This document shows, piece after piece, positions 34,364 to 43,578 of a stretch of DNA of 64,000 bases. Under the pieces are notes generated by a model. The model was not told the origin of the DNA, did no database searches, and saw only the letters and a program-made list of their open reading frames with translations. The translations under genes and the position numbers were made by a program. Position 1 is the first letter of the stretch, and each line of letters opens with the position of its first letter. Source of the stretch: Streptomyces sp. TLI_146 (lineage in GTDB: Bacteria > Actinomycetota > Actinomycetes > Streptomycetales > Streptomycetaceae); NCBI RefSeq assembly GCF_002846415.1, contig NZ_PJMX01000001.1, positions 7,564,001-7,628,000 on the forward strand, read 5' to 3'.

Positions 34364-35422
34364 TCATCCGCACGGGGTCTCGCCCCGGACCACCGGGTCC
34401 TCGGGCGCGGTGAGGCGGGCGCGTTCGGCGAGCACACCGCCCTGGAAGCGGCTCTCGGCGCCCAGCTCCTCCAGCAGGTCCGCGATGTGGCGGCGGCAGG
34501 TGCGCAGGGACATGCCCATGCGCCGGGCGATCACCTCGTCCTTGGCGCCCTCGGCGAGCAGCCCCACCAGCGCCCGCCGCAGACTGTGGCCGACCTCCTT
34601 GTACGCGGCCTCACTGGTGCCCAGGAACGGGGTCGCGCCGGACCAGTGCTGCTCGAACACCCGGCAGAGGTAGGCGACCACATCGGGGTCCCGGACCAGC
34701 ACCGCGCCCTCGCCCGAGCCGCCGTCCGCCCGCCGGGGCAGAAAGGCCACGGCCCGGTCGAACACCACGGCCCGGTCGGGCAGTTCGGCGGCGGTGCGGT
34801 ACTCGGCACCGGCCTCGGCGAGCGTCTCCACATACCCCTGGGTGGACAGGCTGGAGCGCGCCGAGTGCTGGTAGAGCGTGCGCATCCGGATGCCCCTGCG
34901 GAGCATCGCCAGATCGCGGTCGATGGCGTCCCCGAGGCGGTGGGGTGCGCGGCCGCCGCCCGGCTGGATGCTGAACACCTCCTCCCGGCACTCCGCCGCT
35001 GCCTCGGTGAGCATCGCCGACGCCGCCGACAGGTCGGGCAGCAGGTCGATGCCCTCCCGGTGGCCGCGCCGGCGCCGGGCGGCCCGGTAGTGCGGCATGA
35101 GGGAGTGCAGGTCGTCGCGGACGGACTGGGCGTGCGCCGCGTCCCGCGCGAGCCTCGCCTCCAGCGGGCCCACCACCTCCGCGGCGGCGGCGTCGGGGCT
35201 GACCGGTATGAGCTCCTCGGGCCTGCCCGGCGCGGGGCGCAGCAGCCGGAGCAGCAGCAGGGTCCGGCAGGCCGCCTCGACCTCCTCCTCGGTCAGGCCG
35301 AGCGCCGGGGGCGCGTCGGGCGGCCACCGCTTGAGGCTGCCCCGTGACAGCACGTACTCGAAGACGGCGACGGCTCTCGCGTCCAGCTGCGGCAGCCCGT
35401 CCATGTTTGCACCGATAGTCAT
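34364..35422 (-). CDS. LuxR-type helix-turn-helix regulator
   Basis: A 352-residue regulator. Residues ~300-345 form a LuxR/GerE-type DNA-binding domain (KDEVIARRMGMSLRTCRRHIADLLEELG). The N-terminal ~60 residues look like a winged-helix segment (VFEYVLSRGSLKRWPPDAPPALGLTEEEVEAAC), a layout seen in regulators tied to Streptomyces secondary-metabolite and RiPP genes. The ATG at 35422 has a GGGGGAAA site; an upstream in-frame TTG at 35437 is less likely. It is divergent from the small exported peptide gene and LanL, and probably controls that cluster. Confidence 0.83.
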   Translation of the reverse strand: MTIGANMDGLPQLDARAVAVFEYVLSRGSLKRWPPDAPPALGLTEEEVEAACRTLLLLRLLRPAPGRPEELIPVSPDAAAAEVVGPLEARLARDAAHAQSVRDDLHSLMPHYRAARRRRGHREGIDLLPDLSAASAMLTEAAAECREEVFSIQPGGGRAPHRLGDAIDRDLAMLRRGIRMRTLYQHSARSSLSTQGYVETLAEAGAEYRTAAELPDRAVVFDRAVAFLPRRADGGSGEGAVLVRDPDVVAYLCRVFEQHWSGATPFLGTSEAAYKEVGHSLRRALVGLLAEGAKDEVIARRMGMSLRTCRRHIADLLEELGAESRFQGGVLAERARLTAPEDPVVRGETPCG

Positions 35423-35607
35423 GAGTTTCCCCCGCAATGCGGCCGTACGACTTCCGTGCCATGCAGGCTATTGCCAGGTCAAAGCCCTGGACCAACGGGG
35501 CTTGCCGGGATGGACTTTGGTCGTCCGGCCGGGCAAACCCCGCCAGGCCGACATTTGGGACCCGGTGGGTCCATGCGTTCCTGATCTCCCGACCCTGGAG
35601 CCGTGCC

Positions 35608-35790
35608 ATGCCCGGAGCAGTCCGCTGTCTTCTCGTCCTCACAGTCCTGGTGGTGGGTGGCGCGTGCGTCACCACGGCGAACGGCGGCCCGGGGACGGCG
35701 GCCGGAGCGCGCGGGGGTGTGACCGTGACGGTCGCGGCGGACATCCTCGACACGAGCTGGGGCGACGACTACGTGCGGCCCGAGCTCTAA
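35608..35790 (+). CDS. small exported peptide upstream of LanL
   Basis: A 60-residue ORF with GGAG eight bases before its ATG. Residues ~6-22 are a hydrophobic export signal with a Cys at its end (GGAC), which is not a perfect lipobox; the mature part is ARGGVTVTVAADILDTSWGDDYVRPEL. It lacks the Ser/Thr/Cys pattern of a lanthipeptide core. The gene lies between the LuxR regulator and LanL, so it likely belongs to the cluster, perhaps as an accessory or signal peptide. Function unknown. Confidence 0.5.
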   Translation: MPGAVRCLLVLTVLVVGGACVTTANGGPGTAAGARGGVTVTVAADILDTSWGDDYVRPEL

Positions 35791-35847
35791 CCCCTCTCCT
35801 TCGGCTCCTTCTGCTCCCTTCTGCCGCGAACTGTGAGGTCGAACAGC

Positions 35848-38829
35848 GTGTCCACCCTGCCCGCGGCGCCGCCGCCCGCCCCGCTTCCGGCCCTGCCCGG
35901 ACCCCGGCGGGCCCGCGCCGAACGTCCGGCGGACCTCGCGCTGTTGCCCGATCTGGTACGGGCGGTGGTGGCCCGTACCGCATCCGGGGCGGACTGGACC
36001 GTGGAGCCCGGCGACTTCTGGTGCCACGTCGTCCCCGCCGGGGCCGCCCGCCGCGCCCAGGGCTGGAAGCTCCACGTCTCGGCCACCCCGCTCGCCGCGC
36101 CCCTGACCCTGGCGCGGGCCGCCGAGGTGCTCGTCGCCCACCGGGCCGCCTTCAAGTTCGCGGGCAGCCCCGCCAGGGTCGCGGCCCTCGTCTCCGGGCG
36201 CTACGAGCGCGGCGGTGGCGGCAAGTTCATCACCGTGTATCCGGCCGACGACGACCACTTCCGCCTCCTCGCCGAGGAACTGCACCTCGCCACCGCCGGG
36301 CTGCCGGGTCCCGCGGTGCTCTCCGACCGCCGCTATCGGCCGGGAAGCCAGGTGTACTACCGGTACGGCGTGTTCGCCGCCACCACGGAGCTGACCGCCG
36401 ACGGTTGCTTCGCCGCCCGGCTCACCGACCCCCAGGGGCGTCTGGTCGCCGACGAGCGGAACGCCTGGTTCAGCCCGCCTGCCTGGGCGGGCGATCCGTT
36501 CCCCGACCGCCCCGCGGCCCCGGCCCGCAGCAAGGCCACGGCCAAACCGGTCCTGCTGAACGACCGCTATCTCGTACGCGGTGCGATCCAGCACTCCAAC
36601 AAGGGCGGGGTGTTCCGCGCCGAGGACACCAGGACCGGCGCCCAGGTCGTCGTCAAGCAGGCGCGGCCTCATGTGGGGGCGGGCCTGGAGGGGCTGGACG
36701 TCCGCGACCTGCTGCGCAGGGAGGCGGCGCTGCTCGACCGCTTCGCCGGTGCCCGCCCCGACCGGGTCCCGCGCCTCGTCGAGGTGTTCGAGCAGCAGGG
36801 CAGCGAGTTCCTGGCCGCCGAGTCGGTACCGGGCGCGACCCTGCGGCGCACCGTCGCCGAGCGTCTGATCCAGGACGGGACCGGCTGCCCGGACGACCGT
36901 ACGGCCGACTCCCTGGTCCGGCAGCTCGTCGAACTGGTCGGCACCGCCCACGGACTGGGCGTCACCCTCCACGACTTCAACCCCAACAACGTGATGGTCA
37001 CGCCGGAGGGCCAACTCCTGCTGATCGACCTGGAGATGGCGGCCCGGGAGGGCGAACTCTGGGTGCTGGGCGCCACTCCCGGCTACACCGCCCCCGAACT
37101 GCGCGCCCTGGACCAGGTGGCGCCCGCGTTGACGCCGGACGTCGACCTGTACGCCCTGGGGGCGACGGTCCTGCACGCGCTGACTGGCGCGGACCCGCTG
37201 TTCGCGGCGGACCGGCCGGGCGCGGGGGCCCGGCCGGAGGAGGAGCGCCTGGCCGGGCTCCTGGAGCTGCTGGCCCGGGACAACCCGCCGGTAGGCCGTT
37301 TCGCGCCGCTGATACGGGGGTTGATGCGGGACGACCCCGCCGAGCGGTGGACGTTGGAGCGGGCGCGGCGGTTCATCACCGGGGCGGGGGCGGACGCCAA
37401 CGGTGTGGCGATGCAGAGCTGCGCCCGTACGACAGCGGACGCGGCCCCGGCGTTGCCGCCCGCCGCACCTCGTACCGCAGTGGATCCGACCCCGGAATTG
37501 CCGCCCGCCGCACCTCGTACCGCAGTGGATCCGACCCCGGAATTGCCGCCCGCCGCACCTCGTACCGCAGTGGACCCGGAGCCGACCGACACCGCGCGCC
37601 TCACCCTCGCACGGCTGCTCCACGACGGTGTCGCCCATCTCCTCGCCACCATGCGGCCGCACGACACCGAACGGCTCTGGCCGTCGGAGGCGTTCGGCGC
37701 GACCTGCGACCCGGTGGCCGTGCAGCACGGTTCGGCGGGCGGTGTGAGCGTACTCGCGAGGGCGCTGCGGCACTGGGACGGCGACGGCGCCGGATCGGCG
37801 CCCGTGCCGCGGGACGCGCTGCGCGAAGGGCTGCGGTCCGCCGCGTACTGGACCGCCGACCGGCAGGACGCCCTGCCCGGGAACCTCCCTGGCCTGCACT
37901 TCGGCCGCTCCGGCACGGCGTGGGCCCTGCTGGACGCGGCCGGGGCGCTCGACGACACCGCGCTCGCCGCACGCGCCGCCGACCTCGCCCTGGCGCTTCC
38001 GGTCGCGTGGCCCAACCCCGACGTCTGCCACGGCGCGGCCGGATCCGGTCTGGCCCAGCTGCACTTCTGGCGCACCACCGGGGACCCGCGCTTCCTCGAC
38101 CGTGCCACACGGGCCGCAGACGGGCTGCTCGCGGCGGCCCGGCGCACCCCGGAGGGGATCTTCTGGCCGGTGCCGGAGGACTTCGCGTCCGCCCTCGCGG
38201 GAGCCTGGCACTACGGCTTCGCGCACGGCGTGGCCGGGGTCGCCACCTTCCTGCTGCTGGCGGCCGAGGCCACGGGGGAGGAGCGCTTCCTGGGCGCGGC
38301 CGTCGAGGCGGGCGCCACACTGGCCGCCGCCGCCCGCCGGGGACCCGCGGGTGCCCTCTGGCCGGTCGACCGGGCCCGCCACCTCTCCGGCTCACCCGAC
38401 CTCGCCCGGCACTGGTGCAGCGGCTCGTCCGGAGTGGGCACCTTCCTGGTCCGGCTCTGGTCGGCCACCGGCGCGCACGACGACGCCCTGCGCGAGCTGG
38501 TGGAGGACGCCGCCCTCGCCGTACGGGCGGGCAGGGCGACCGATTCGACGTCGACCTGCCACGGGCTCGCGGGCAACGCCGAATTCCTGCTCGACGCGGC
38601 CGAGTTGACGGGCGACGCACACCACCGGGCCGGGGCGGAGCTGCTGGTCGAGCATCTGGCGGCGCAGGCGGTCCTGTACGACGGCCGGTTGCTTGTGCCC
38701 GGCGAGAACCGCAAGGCGGTGCTCGCCGAGTACGCCACCGGCCTCGCCGGAAGCCTCTCGCCGCTGCTGCGGATGCGTTTCGGCGGCCCCCGCGCGTGGC
38801 TGCCCGAGGGCGAACGCGCCCACCCCTGA
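35848..38829 (+). CDS. class IV-type lanthionine synthetase (LanL)
   Basis: A 993-residue three-domain enzyme: lyase-like (~1-235), Ser/Thr kinase-like (~238-520) and LanC-like cyclase (~590-993). The kinase has VVKQA (Lys) and catalytic HDFNPNN near 374 with DLEMA as the DFG equivalent. The cyclase keeps the zinc ligands: Cys857 in WCSGSSG and Cys904-His905 in CHGLAG, plus CHG at 727 near the acid/base His. These ligands separate class IV (LanL) from class III (LanKC). It would phosphorylate and eliminate Ser/Thr in the precursor, then add Cys thiols. The linker at ~535-577 contains a 15-residue repeat. GTG 35848 with GAGG upstream is chosen over GTG 35833. Confidence 0.85.
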   Translation: MSTLPAAPPPAPLPALPGPRRARAERPADLALLPDLVRAVVARTASGADWTVEPGDFWCHVVPAGAARRAQGWKLHVSATPLAAPLTLARAAEVLVAHRAAFKFAGSPARVAALVSGRYERGGGGKFITVYPADDDHFRLLAEELHLATAGLPGPAVLSDRRYRPGSQVYYRYGVFAATTELTADGCFAARLTDPQGRLVADERNAWFSPPAWAGDPFPDRPAAPARSKATAKPVLLNDRYLVRGAIQHSNKGGVFRAEDTRTGAQVVVKQARPHVGAGLEGLDVRDLLRREAALLDRFAGARPDRVPRLVEVFEQQGSEFLAAESVPGATLRRTVAERLIQDGTGCPDDRTADSLVRQLVELVGTAHGLGVTLHDFNPNNVMVTPEGQLLLIDLEMAAREGELWVLGATPGYTAPELRALDQVAPALTPDVDLYALGATVLHALTGADPLFAADRPGAGARPEEERLAGLLELLARDNPPVGRFAPLIRGLMRDDPAERWTLERARRFITGAGADANGVAMQSCARTTADAAPALPPAAPRTAVDPTPELPPAAPRTAVDPTPELPPAAPRTAVDPEPTDTARLTLARLLHDGVAHLLATMRPHDTERLWPSEAFGATCDPVAVQHGSAGGVSVLARALRHWDGDGAGSAPVPRDALREGLRSAAYWTADRQDALPGNLPGLHFGRSGTAWALLDAAGALDDTALAARAADLALALPVAWPNPDVCHGAAGSGLAQLHFWRTTGDPRFLDRATRAADGLLAAARRTPEGIFWPVPEDFASALAGAWHYGFAHGVAGVATFLLLAAEATGEERFLGAAVEAGATLAAAARRGPAGALWPVDRARHLSGSPDLARHWCSGSSGVGTFLVRLWSATGAHDDALRELVEDAALAVRAGRATDSTSTCHGLAGNAEFLLDAAELTGDAHHRAGAELLVEHLAAQAVLYDGRLLVPGENRKAVLAEYATGLAGSLSPLLRMRFGGPRAWLPEGERAHP
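37453..37577 (+). repeat. 45-bp tandem repeat in the LanL interdomain linker
   Basis: Units begin at 37453, 37498 and 37543. The first two are identical and the third diverges after ~32 bases. Each unit encodes LPPAAPRTAVDPTPE, a Pro-rich flexible spacer between kinase and cyclase. Near-perfect nucleotide identity indicates recent slippage or unequal-crossover expansion. Confidence 0.9.
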
Positions 38830-38906
38830 ACGTCCGGTGGCCGCCCGGCCGCCGGCAGCCGGACCCGACGGGTCCGGCCGGTCCCTCCCGAACGAAGGAG
38901 TCCACC

Positions 38907-39032
38907 ATGATGGAGCACGACATCGACGCCCTCCAGGTCCTGCCCGAGGACATCCGTACCGAGAGCCTCGGCGGCGAGGACCACGCCGCCGCGCTGATCA
39001 CGGCCTGTCGCATCCACACCAGCGGCTGCTGA
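38907..39032 (+). CDS. lanthipeptide precursor peptide (LanA, class III/IV type)
   Basis: A 41-residue ORF 78 bases after LanL, with an ideal AAGGAG site six bases before the ATG. The leader MMEHDIDALQVLPEDIRTE has the acidic, Leu-rich form and LQxLPE-like motif of class III/IV leaders, and the C-terminal core ends ITACRIHTSGC, containing two Thr, one Ser and two Cys. Up to two thioether rings are possible. The exact leader/core boundary is not visible. No dedicated protease gene is present nearby. A second ATG at 38910 is an alternative start. Confidence 0.75.
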   Translation: MMEHDIDALQVLPEDIRTESLGGEDHAAALITACRIHTSGC

Positions 39033-39038
39033 CGCGCC

Positions 39039-39076
39039 GGTGGAGGGGACCGGCTCCAGGTCCGGCCCCCTCCACC
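39039..39076. terminator. bidirectional terminator between the two RiPP clusters
   Basis: Ten bases at 39039-39048 pair perfectly with 39067-39076, with a further CCGG/CCGG pairing inside and an ~8-base loop. It lies between the convergent lanthipeptide precursor (stop at 39032) and lasso exporter (stop at 39097) genes and can serve both strands. Confidence 0.75.
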
Positions 39077-39096
39077 GCACACGTCCCGTCGAGCCG

Positions 39097-40923
39097 CTAG
39101 CGGTGCAGCAGTTGGGTCCGCGCCAGCTCGCGGTACAGGCTGTCGCCCGCCAGCAGCTGGGCGTGGGTCCCCACCGCCCGTACGCACCCGGCCTCCATGA
39201 CCACGATGCGGTCGGCCGTGGTCACGGTGGACAGCCGGTGGGCGACCACCAGGACCGTGGTGGTGCGGGCCGCGTCGGCGATGGTGTCGCGCAGGGCCGC
39301 CTCGTTGGCCGCGTCGAGCTGTGAAGTGGCCTCGTCGAGCAGCAGCAGCCGCGGGCGCCGCAGCAGGGCCCGGGCGATCGCCACGCGCTGGCGCTCGCCG
39401 CCGGAGAGCCGGCAGCCCCGATGTCCTACGTGGGTGTCCAGGCCCTGGGGCAGCCGGTCGGCCACGTTCTCCAGCCGGGCCAGCCGCAGGACGCGGCGCA
39501 GCTGGTCCGCCGTCGCCTCGCCGACCCCCAGCATCAGGTTGTCGCGCAGGGTGCCCGCGAGGACGGGGGAGTCCTGCTCGACGTAGCCGATGCCCGCCCG
39601 CAGCTCGGCCAGCGGCCACTCCCGTACGTCCTTGCCGTCCAGCGACACACGGCCGGCGTCGGGCTCGTAGAACCGCTCGATCAGGGAGAACGCGGTGGTC
39701 TTGCCCGCGCCCGACGGTCCGACGAACGCGGTCAGGCCGCAGCCGGGGACCGTGAAGGAGACCCGCCGGTGGACGTCGGGCAGCCCGGGGCGGTAGGCGA
39801 AGCGCACCTCGTGGAACGTCACGGTGGCGGGCCGCGGCTCCTGTCCCGGTGGTGCCGGGGCCGCGAGACCCGGCGTCCCCACGTCCTCCACCTCCAGCTC
39901 CTCCACCTCCCGGATGCGGGCGGCCGCGGCCGAGCCGATCTGGAACTGACCGACCCCTTCGACCAGTTGGCCGATCCGGGGTGCCAGCGCGAAGAGGTAG
40001 AGGAGGAAGGCCACCAGCGTGGAGACACCGATCGCGCCGGAGGTCACGCGCGCGCCGCCCACGCCCAGGACGACGAGGAAGCAGACCTGCACGACCACCG
40101 CCGACACGGTCGCGGAGACCGCTTCCCACGCGGCGGCGCGCACCCCGGTGCGGCGGGCGTGCTCGGCCGCCCGGTGCAGCACCGCGGCCTCCCGCTGTTC
40201 GGCGCCGGACGCCTTGAGCGTACGGAAGGCGCCCAGGGCCCGTTCCAATGCGGCCCCGATACGGCCGACCGCCTCCTGGGTGTGCCGGGTGGCGCGGCCG
40301 ATGCGCGGGGAGACCACCGCGACGACGACGCCCACGAACGCGATCACGGCGAGCGTGACGCCGAGCAGCACGGCGTCGAGCAGGCCCATCATGACGACCG
40401 TCGCCACGGTGACCAGCGTGCCCGTGACGGCGGCCGACACCGCCTGGGGGGCGCTCTGGCGCAGCAGCGCGGTGTCGGAGGTGGCGCGGGCGATCAGATC
40501 GCCCGGCTCGGTGCGCTCCACCACCGGAACGCGCAGCCGCAGCAGACGGTCGGTCAGCCGGCGGCGGGCGGCGCAGACGACGGCCTCGGCGGACCGGTCC
40601 AGTACGTAGTGGCCGAGTCCGGCGAGGATGCCGCCCGCCACCACCAGCGCGCTGAGCGCGACGACGGGCCCGGCCGCCAGGTGCCCGCGGCCCATGTCGT
40701 CCATGACGTGCTTGGCCGCGAGAGGTTGTGCCAGTCCCATCAGACTGCCCAGCAGACCGAGGAAGACCCCGGCGAGCATACGGGCGCGCTGCGGGCGGAG
40801 GTGGCCCAGGAGGGCGCGGTGGCCGGAGCGGAGGCCGTCGGCGCGCCGCGGCTCGTCCGGCCGGGCCGTCGCGGGAGCGTCGTCGGACGTGCGGCGGGTC
40901 GCGACGGGAGGCGCTGGCGTCAC
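39097..40923 (-). CDS. ABC transporter, fused membrane/ATPase (lasso peptide exporter, LasD type)
   Basis: A 608-residue half-transporter with six membrane helices (about residues 48-320) and a C-terminal ATPase: Walker A GPSGAGKTT, signature RLSGGERQR, Walker B LLLLDEATSQLD and the H-loop VVAHRLS. It is the last gene of the lasso operon; its GTG start is four bases past the B2 stop. Role: exporting the mature lasso peptide and giving self-immunity. No other exporter is present, so it could also serve the neighbouring lanthipeptide. There is no N-terminal peptidase domain, consistent with a separate B2 protease. Confidence 0.9.
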   Translation of the reverse strand: MTPAPPVATRRTSDDAPATARPDEPRRADGLRSGHRALLGHLRPQRARMLAGVFLGLLGSLMGLAQPLAAKHVMDDMGRGHLAAGPVVALSALVVAGGILAGLGHYVLDRSAEAVVCAARRRLTDRLLRLRVPVVERTEPGDLIARATSDTALLRQSAPQAVSAAVTGTLVTVATVVMMGLLDAVLLGVTLAVIAFVGVVVAVVSPRIGRATRHTQEAVGRIGAALERALGAFRTLKASGAEQREAAVLHRAAEHARRTGVRAAAWEAVSATVSAVVVQVCFLVVLGVGGARVTSGAIGVSTLVAFLLYLFALAPRIGQLVEGVGQFQIGSAAAARIREVEELEVEDVGTPGLAAPAPPGQEPRPATVTFHEVRFAYRPGLPDVHRRVSFTVPGCGLTAFVGPSGAGKTTAFSLIERFYEPDAGRVSLDGKDVREWPLAELRAGIGYVEQDSPVLAGTLRDNLMLGVGEATADQLRRVLRLARLENVADRLPQGLDTHVGHRGCRLSGGERQRVAIARALLRRPRLLLLDEATSQLDAANEAALRDTIADAARTTTVLVVAHRLSTVTTADRIVVMEAGCVRAVGTHAQLLAGDSLYRELARTQLLHR

Positions 40924-40927
40924 GGCC

Positions 40928-41344
40928 TCACTCCACCGCGAAGAAGCGCTGGAAGTAGTCGGCCGGTGTGCCCTCGCCGACGGGCTCGCCCTCGGCCTCC
41001 ACCCAGGCGTGGGCGGCGAACGGCGGACGGGTGCGCACCCCCACGCACCAGGTGGGCCACTGGCCGCGGCAGCGGCACAGCAGCACCGTGGCCAGCGACC
41101 GGGGCAGGCACCCCTTGTGCCCGCCCGCCGCCAGGCTCACGGCGAGCACCGTCTCCCGCGCCCGGGTCGCCTCCGCGAGCGTCGCGGGCCGGGCTCCCCT
41201 GCGCAGCACGGCCAGGACGGCGCGGATACGGCCGGGCGGCAGCGCGGCCAGCGCGTGCGCACAGCCCACCACCAGCCGGGCCGCGGCGCGGCGGCCCAGG
41301 GGGACGGATCGAGGGCGGTAGGGAACCGCTTCGGGCGTCGACAT
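40928..41344 (-). CDS. lasso peptide B2 leader protease (transglutaminase-like)
   Basis: A 138-residue cysteine protease of the B2 family. The catalytic Cys lies in KGCLPRSLATVLLCR, and His in HAWVEAEGEPVGE, the transglutaminase-like triad order. With the B1 (RRE) protein it removes the leader after the conserved Thr at position -2 of the precursor. ATG 41344 is preceded by AGAGGA. A short hydrophobic stretch near the N terminus is not a clear signal. Confidence 0.9.
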   Translation of the reverse strand: MSTPEAVPYRPRSVPLGRRAAARLVVGCAHALAALPPGRIRAVLAVLRRGARPATLAEATRARETVLAVSLAAGGHKGCLPRSLATVLLCRCRGQWPTWCVGVRTRPPFAAHAWVEAEGEPVGEGTPADYFQRFFAVE

Positions 41345-41382
41345 GCCGTTCCTCTTCTCTGCGGCGGGTCCGCTACGGGGGC

Positions 41383-41640
41383 TTACGGGGCGATGAGGCC
41401 CGCCGAGCTCAGGTCGTCCACGATGCGCGTGACGTCCTGCGCCGCCGTCTCGGCGTCGACCCCCTCGTACCGTTCGACCAGGCTCGCCACCGCCCGCTCG
41501 GTGCCGTGGCCGTCGAGCAGGGTCTGCAGGACGAGCGCGGCGGTGGGGTTGAGGGTCCAGTACTCGGCGCGCTTCTGGTCGAGCAGGGCCATGCCGTACT
41601 CGGTCCGGGTCAGCAGGACGTCGGGCTTCAGCGTGCACAT
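41383..41640 (-). CDS. lasso peptide B1 protein (PqqD-like RiPP recognition element)
   Basis: An 85-residue protein with a PqqD-type fold: the beta strands at TEYGMALLDQKRAEYWTLNPTAALVLQTL and helix region ERYEGVDAETAAQDVTRIVDDL. It binds the leader of the precursor and hands it to B2 and the cyclase. Its ATG lies five bases after the end of the C gene, and the B2 gene starts 38 bases past its stop. Confidence 0.92.
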   Translation of the reverse strand: MCTLKPDVLLTRTEYGMALLDQKRAEYWTLNPTAALVLQTLLDGHGTERAVASLVERYEGVDAETAAQDVTRIVDDLSSAGLIAP

Positions 41641-41644
41641 CGGC

Positions 41645-43519
41645 TCACCCTTCTCGGCCGGCCGGAGGTCCGGCCTGGGACGGTGTCATCTCCCGGGAGC
41701 GCAGCCACACTTCGCAGGCCACGGTCGAATGCAGCAGATAGCTCTCGGTCTCCGCGGACTGCGCGCGGCCGCACCACTCGCGCAGCACCCGCTCGTCGAC
41801 GAGCCCGAGCCGGGCCAGCCGCGAGTCCTCGCACAGCGCGAGCAGCCGGGCCCGGTGGCGGCGCAGCCCCGTCTCCTCCTCGAAGGTGGCGTTGGCCTTG
41901 GTGCCGCGCGTACGGCTGGCCTCCGGCACCACGCCGCGCATGGCCTCGACGATGAGCGGCTTGTAGCGCCAGGGAGTGATCCGCTCCCGCGGCCGCACCG
42001 CGAGGGCCGCCTCGATCACCCGGTCGTCGTAGTACGGAGCCGCCACGGTGATCCCGAGCGGCGCCGCCATCTGCCCGATGTGGCGGGTCCACTGGGAGAT
42101 GCCGTCCATCGCGACCAGTTCCCGGTGTTCGCCGTGGTCCCGGCCGCGCGGCCGGACGTCGCGCAGGCGGTCGCGGAGCAGGGCGCGCACCGCCTCGACG
42201 GCCTTCGGGGTGGCCCACGGAGGCATCCTGGGCGGCACCGCCCAGTCGAGCAGCGGCTCGTCCACGGGGGCGGGCGGCGCGGTCAGATCGCGGGCGACCC
42301 GGCCGAGCCAGGACCGGTACGAGCGCCGGTCCAGCAACTGGTGTGCCGTTCGCCCCCGCGACCACTGGTACTTCGCGCCGTACCCGCGGATGTGGTGCAG
42401 GGCGAGGAGGGGATGGGTCCGTACCAGGGCGTGCAGCCGGGCGGGCGTTCCGGCGAGGAGTTCGTCGCCTCCCAGTCCGGTCAGATGCAGCCCCGAGCCC
42501 CGGGCCGCCGCCAGCTCCACGATGTGCATGCGCCGGTTGCGGTCCACCGTGAGGATGCTGGGGGTGTCCAGGACGTCGCCGAGCACGTCGATTCCGTCGA
42601 ACGTCATGGCCACGTCCTCGGCCGGTACGACGTGGTGCTCGACGGTTTCCAGAGCCTGTACGGTCCGCCGCGCCCAGTGCACGTCGTCGCCGAGCACGTC
42701 GTGGAGGGCGGCGGTGTACGCGACGACCTTCGCACCGCCGCGTGCGGCGGTGCAGCACACGGCGGTGGAGTCCAGGCCGCCCAGGTCCGCCGTCACCAGA
42801 TCGCGCCCGCGCGTGCGCGCCTCGACGGCGGCCGCCAGCGCCTCGCGCAGCTGCGCGGCGCCCTCGACCAGCGGGATCTCGGGCTCGGGCGGTGACCACC
42901 AACGGGCCGTCCCGGCCCGGCCGCGGGCGTCCAGGGTCAGACCGTGGCCGCCGGGCACGGCCCGTACGCCGCGCCACATCGGGGATCCGGCGAGCGGATA
43001 CGGCACCGACGTGATCAGTTCGAGGGCGAGCCGGTCCTCGTCCAGCTCGGCGCCGACGAGTTCGGCGAGCACATCGGCCCGGTCCGACGCCAGGCTCACA
43101 CCTGTGGAGCCGGGCAGCGCGGGGTCGGTGTGGAACACGCGCCGGATGCCGACGGCGCCGCCCCGTACCAGGACCCGCCCGCCGCAACTGGCGATCAGGT
43201 GGAAGCTGCCGGTCCAGGTGGCGGTGAAGCGGTCGAGCGCCGTGAGGGAGGACCCCGCGGACATCGCGGCGGCGGCGCGCTGCGCCTCCTGGGCCGTGAC
43301 GGAGTGCTCGCCGATCAGGGCGACGCGTACGCCGCGGTGCTTCGTCGCGACGATCGTCTCGGGTGCCCAACGGCCCACCAGCCACGGGCGGCCGGAGGCG
43401 TGGGGCAGGCTCCGGTTCGCGTGGGCCAGCGCCTTGGCGGCGAGGGCGGCGGCCGCGTCCGTATCCGGCAGGACGACGAACCAGGCGGGCAGCGCCCGCA
43501 GGGAGAGGAACTCTTGCAC
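41645..43519 (-). CDS. lasso peptide macrolactam synthetase (asparagine synthetase-like C protein)
   Basis: A 624-residue ATP-dependent cyclase related to asparagine synthetase B. The N-terminal ~210 residues are a glutaminase-like half without a catalytic Cys2; the C-terminal half has the PP-loop motif DLGGLDSTAV (~247) and GLGGDELLAG (~352). It adenylates the Asp side chain of the core and closes the ring onto residue 1. The GTG start is supported by GGAGG. A strong hairpin sits between it and the precursor gene. Confidence 0.92.
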   Translation of the reverse strand: MQEFLSLRALPAWFVVLPDTDAAAALAAKALAHANRSLPHASGRPWLVGRWAPETIVATKHRGVRVALIGEHSVTAQEAQRAAAAMSAGSSLTALDRFTATWTGSFHLIASCGGRVLVRGGAVGIRRVFHTDPALPGSTGVSLASDRADVLAELVGAELDEDRLALELITSVPYPLAGSPMWRGVRAVPGGHGLTLDARGRAGTARWWSPPEPEIPLVEGAAQLREALAAAVEARTRGRDLVTADLGGLDSTAVCCTAARGGAKVVAYTAALHDVLGDDVHWARRTVQALETVEHHVVPAEDVAMTFDGIDVLGDVLDTPSILTVDRNRRMHIVELAAARGSGLHLTGLGGDELLAGTPARLHALVRTHPLLALHHIRGYGAKYQWSRGRTAHQLLDRRSYRSWLGRVARDLTAPPAPVDEPLLDWAVPPRMPPWATPKAVEAVRALLRDRLRDVRPRGRDHGEHRELVAMDGISQWTRHIGQMAAPLGITVAAPYYDDRVIEAALAVRPRERITPWRYKPLIVEAMRGVVPEASRTRGTKANATFEEETGLRRHRARLLALCEDSRLARLGLVDERVLREWCGRAQSAETESYLLHSTVACEVWLRSREMTPSQAGPPAGREG

Positions 43520-43578
43520 GGCTTTGGCCTCCGGTCGGCAGTGTCCAAAGGGGAGGGCTCACGCTTCACGGCAAAGGG

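Noticed and set aside
35608..35790. Small peptide as the LanL substrate
   Set aside because: It has an export signal and almost no Ser/Thr/Cys core; the 41-aa peptide after LanL fits far better.
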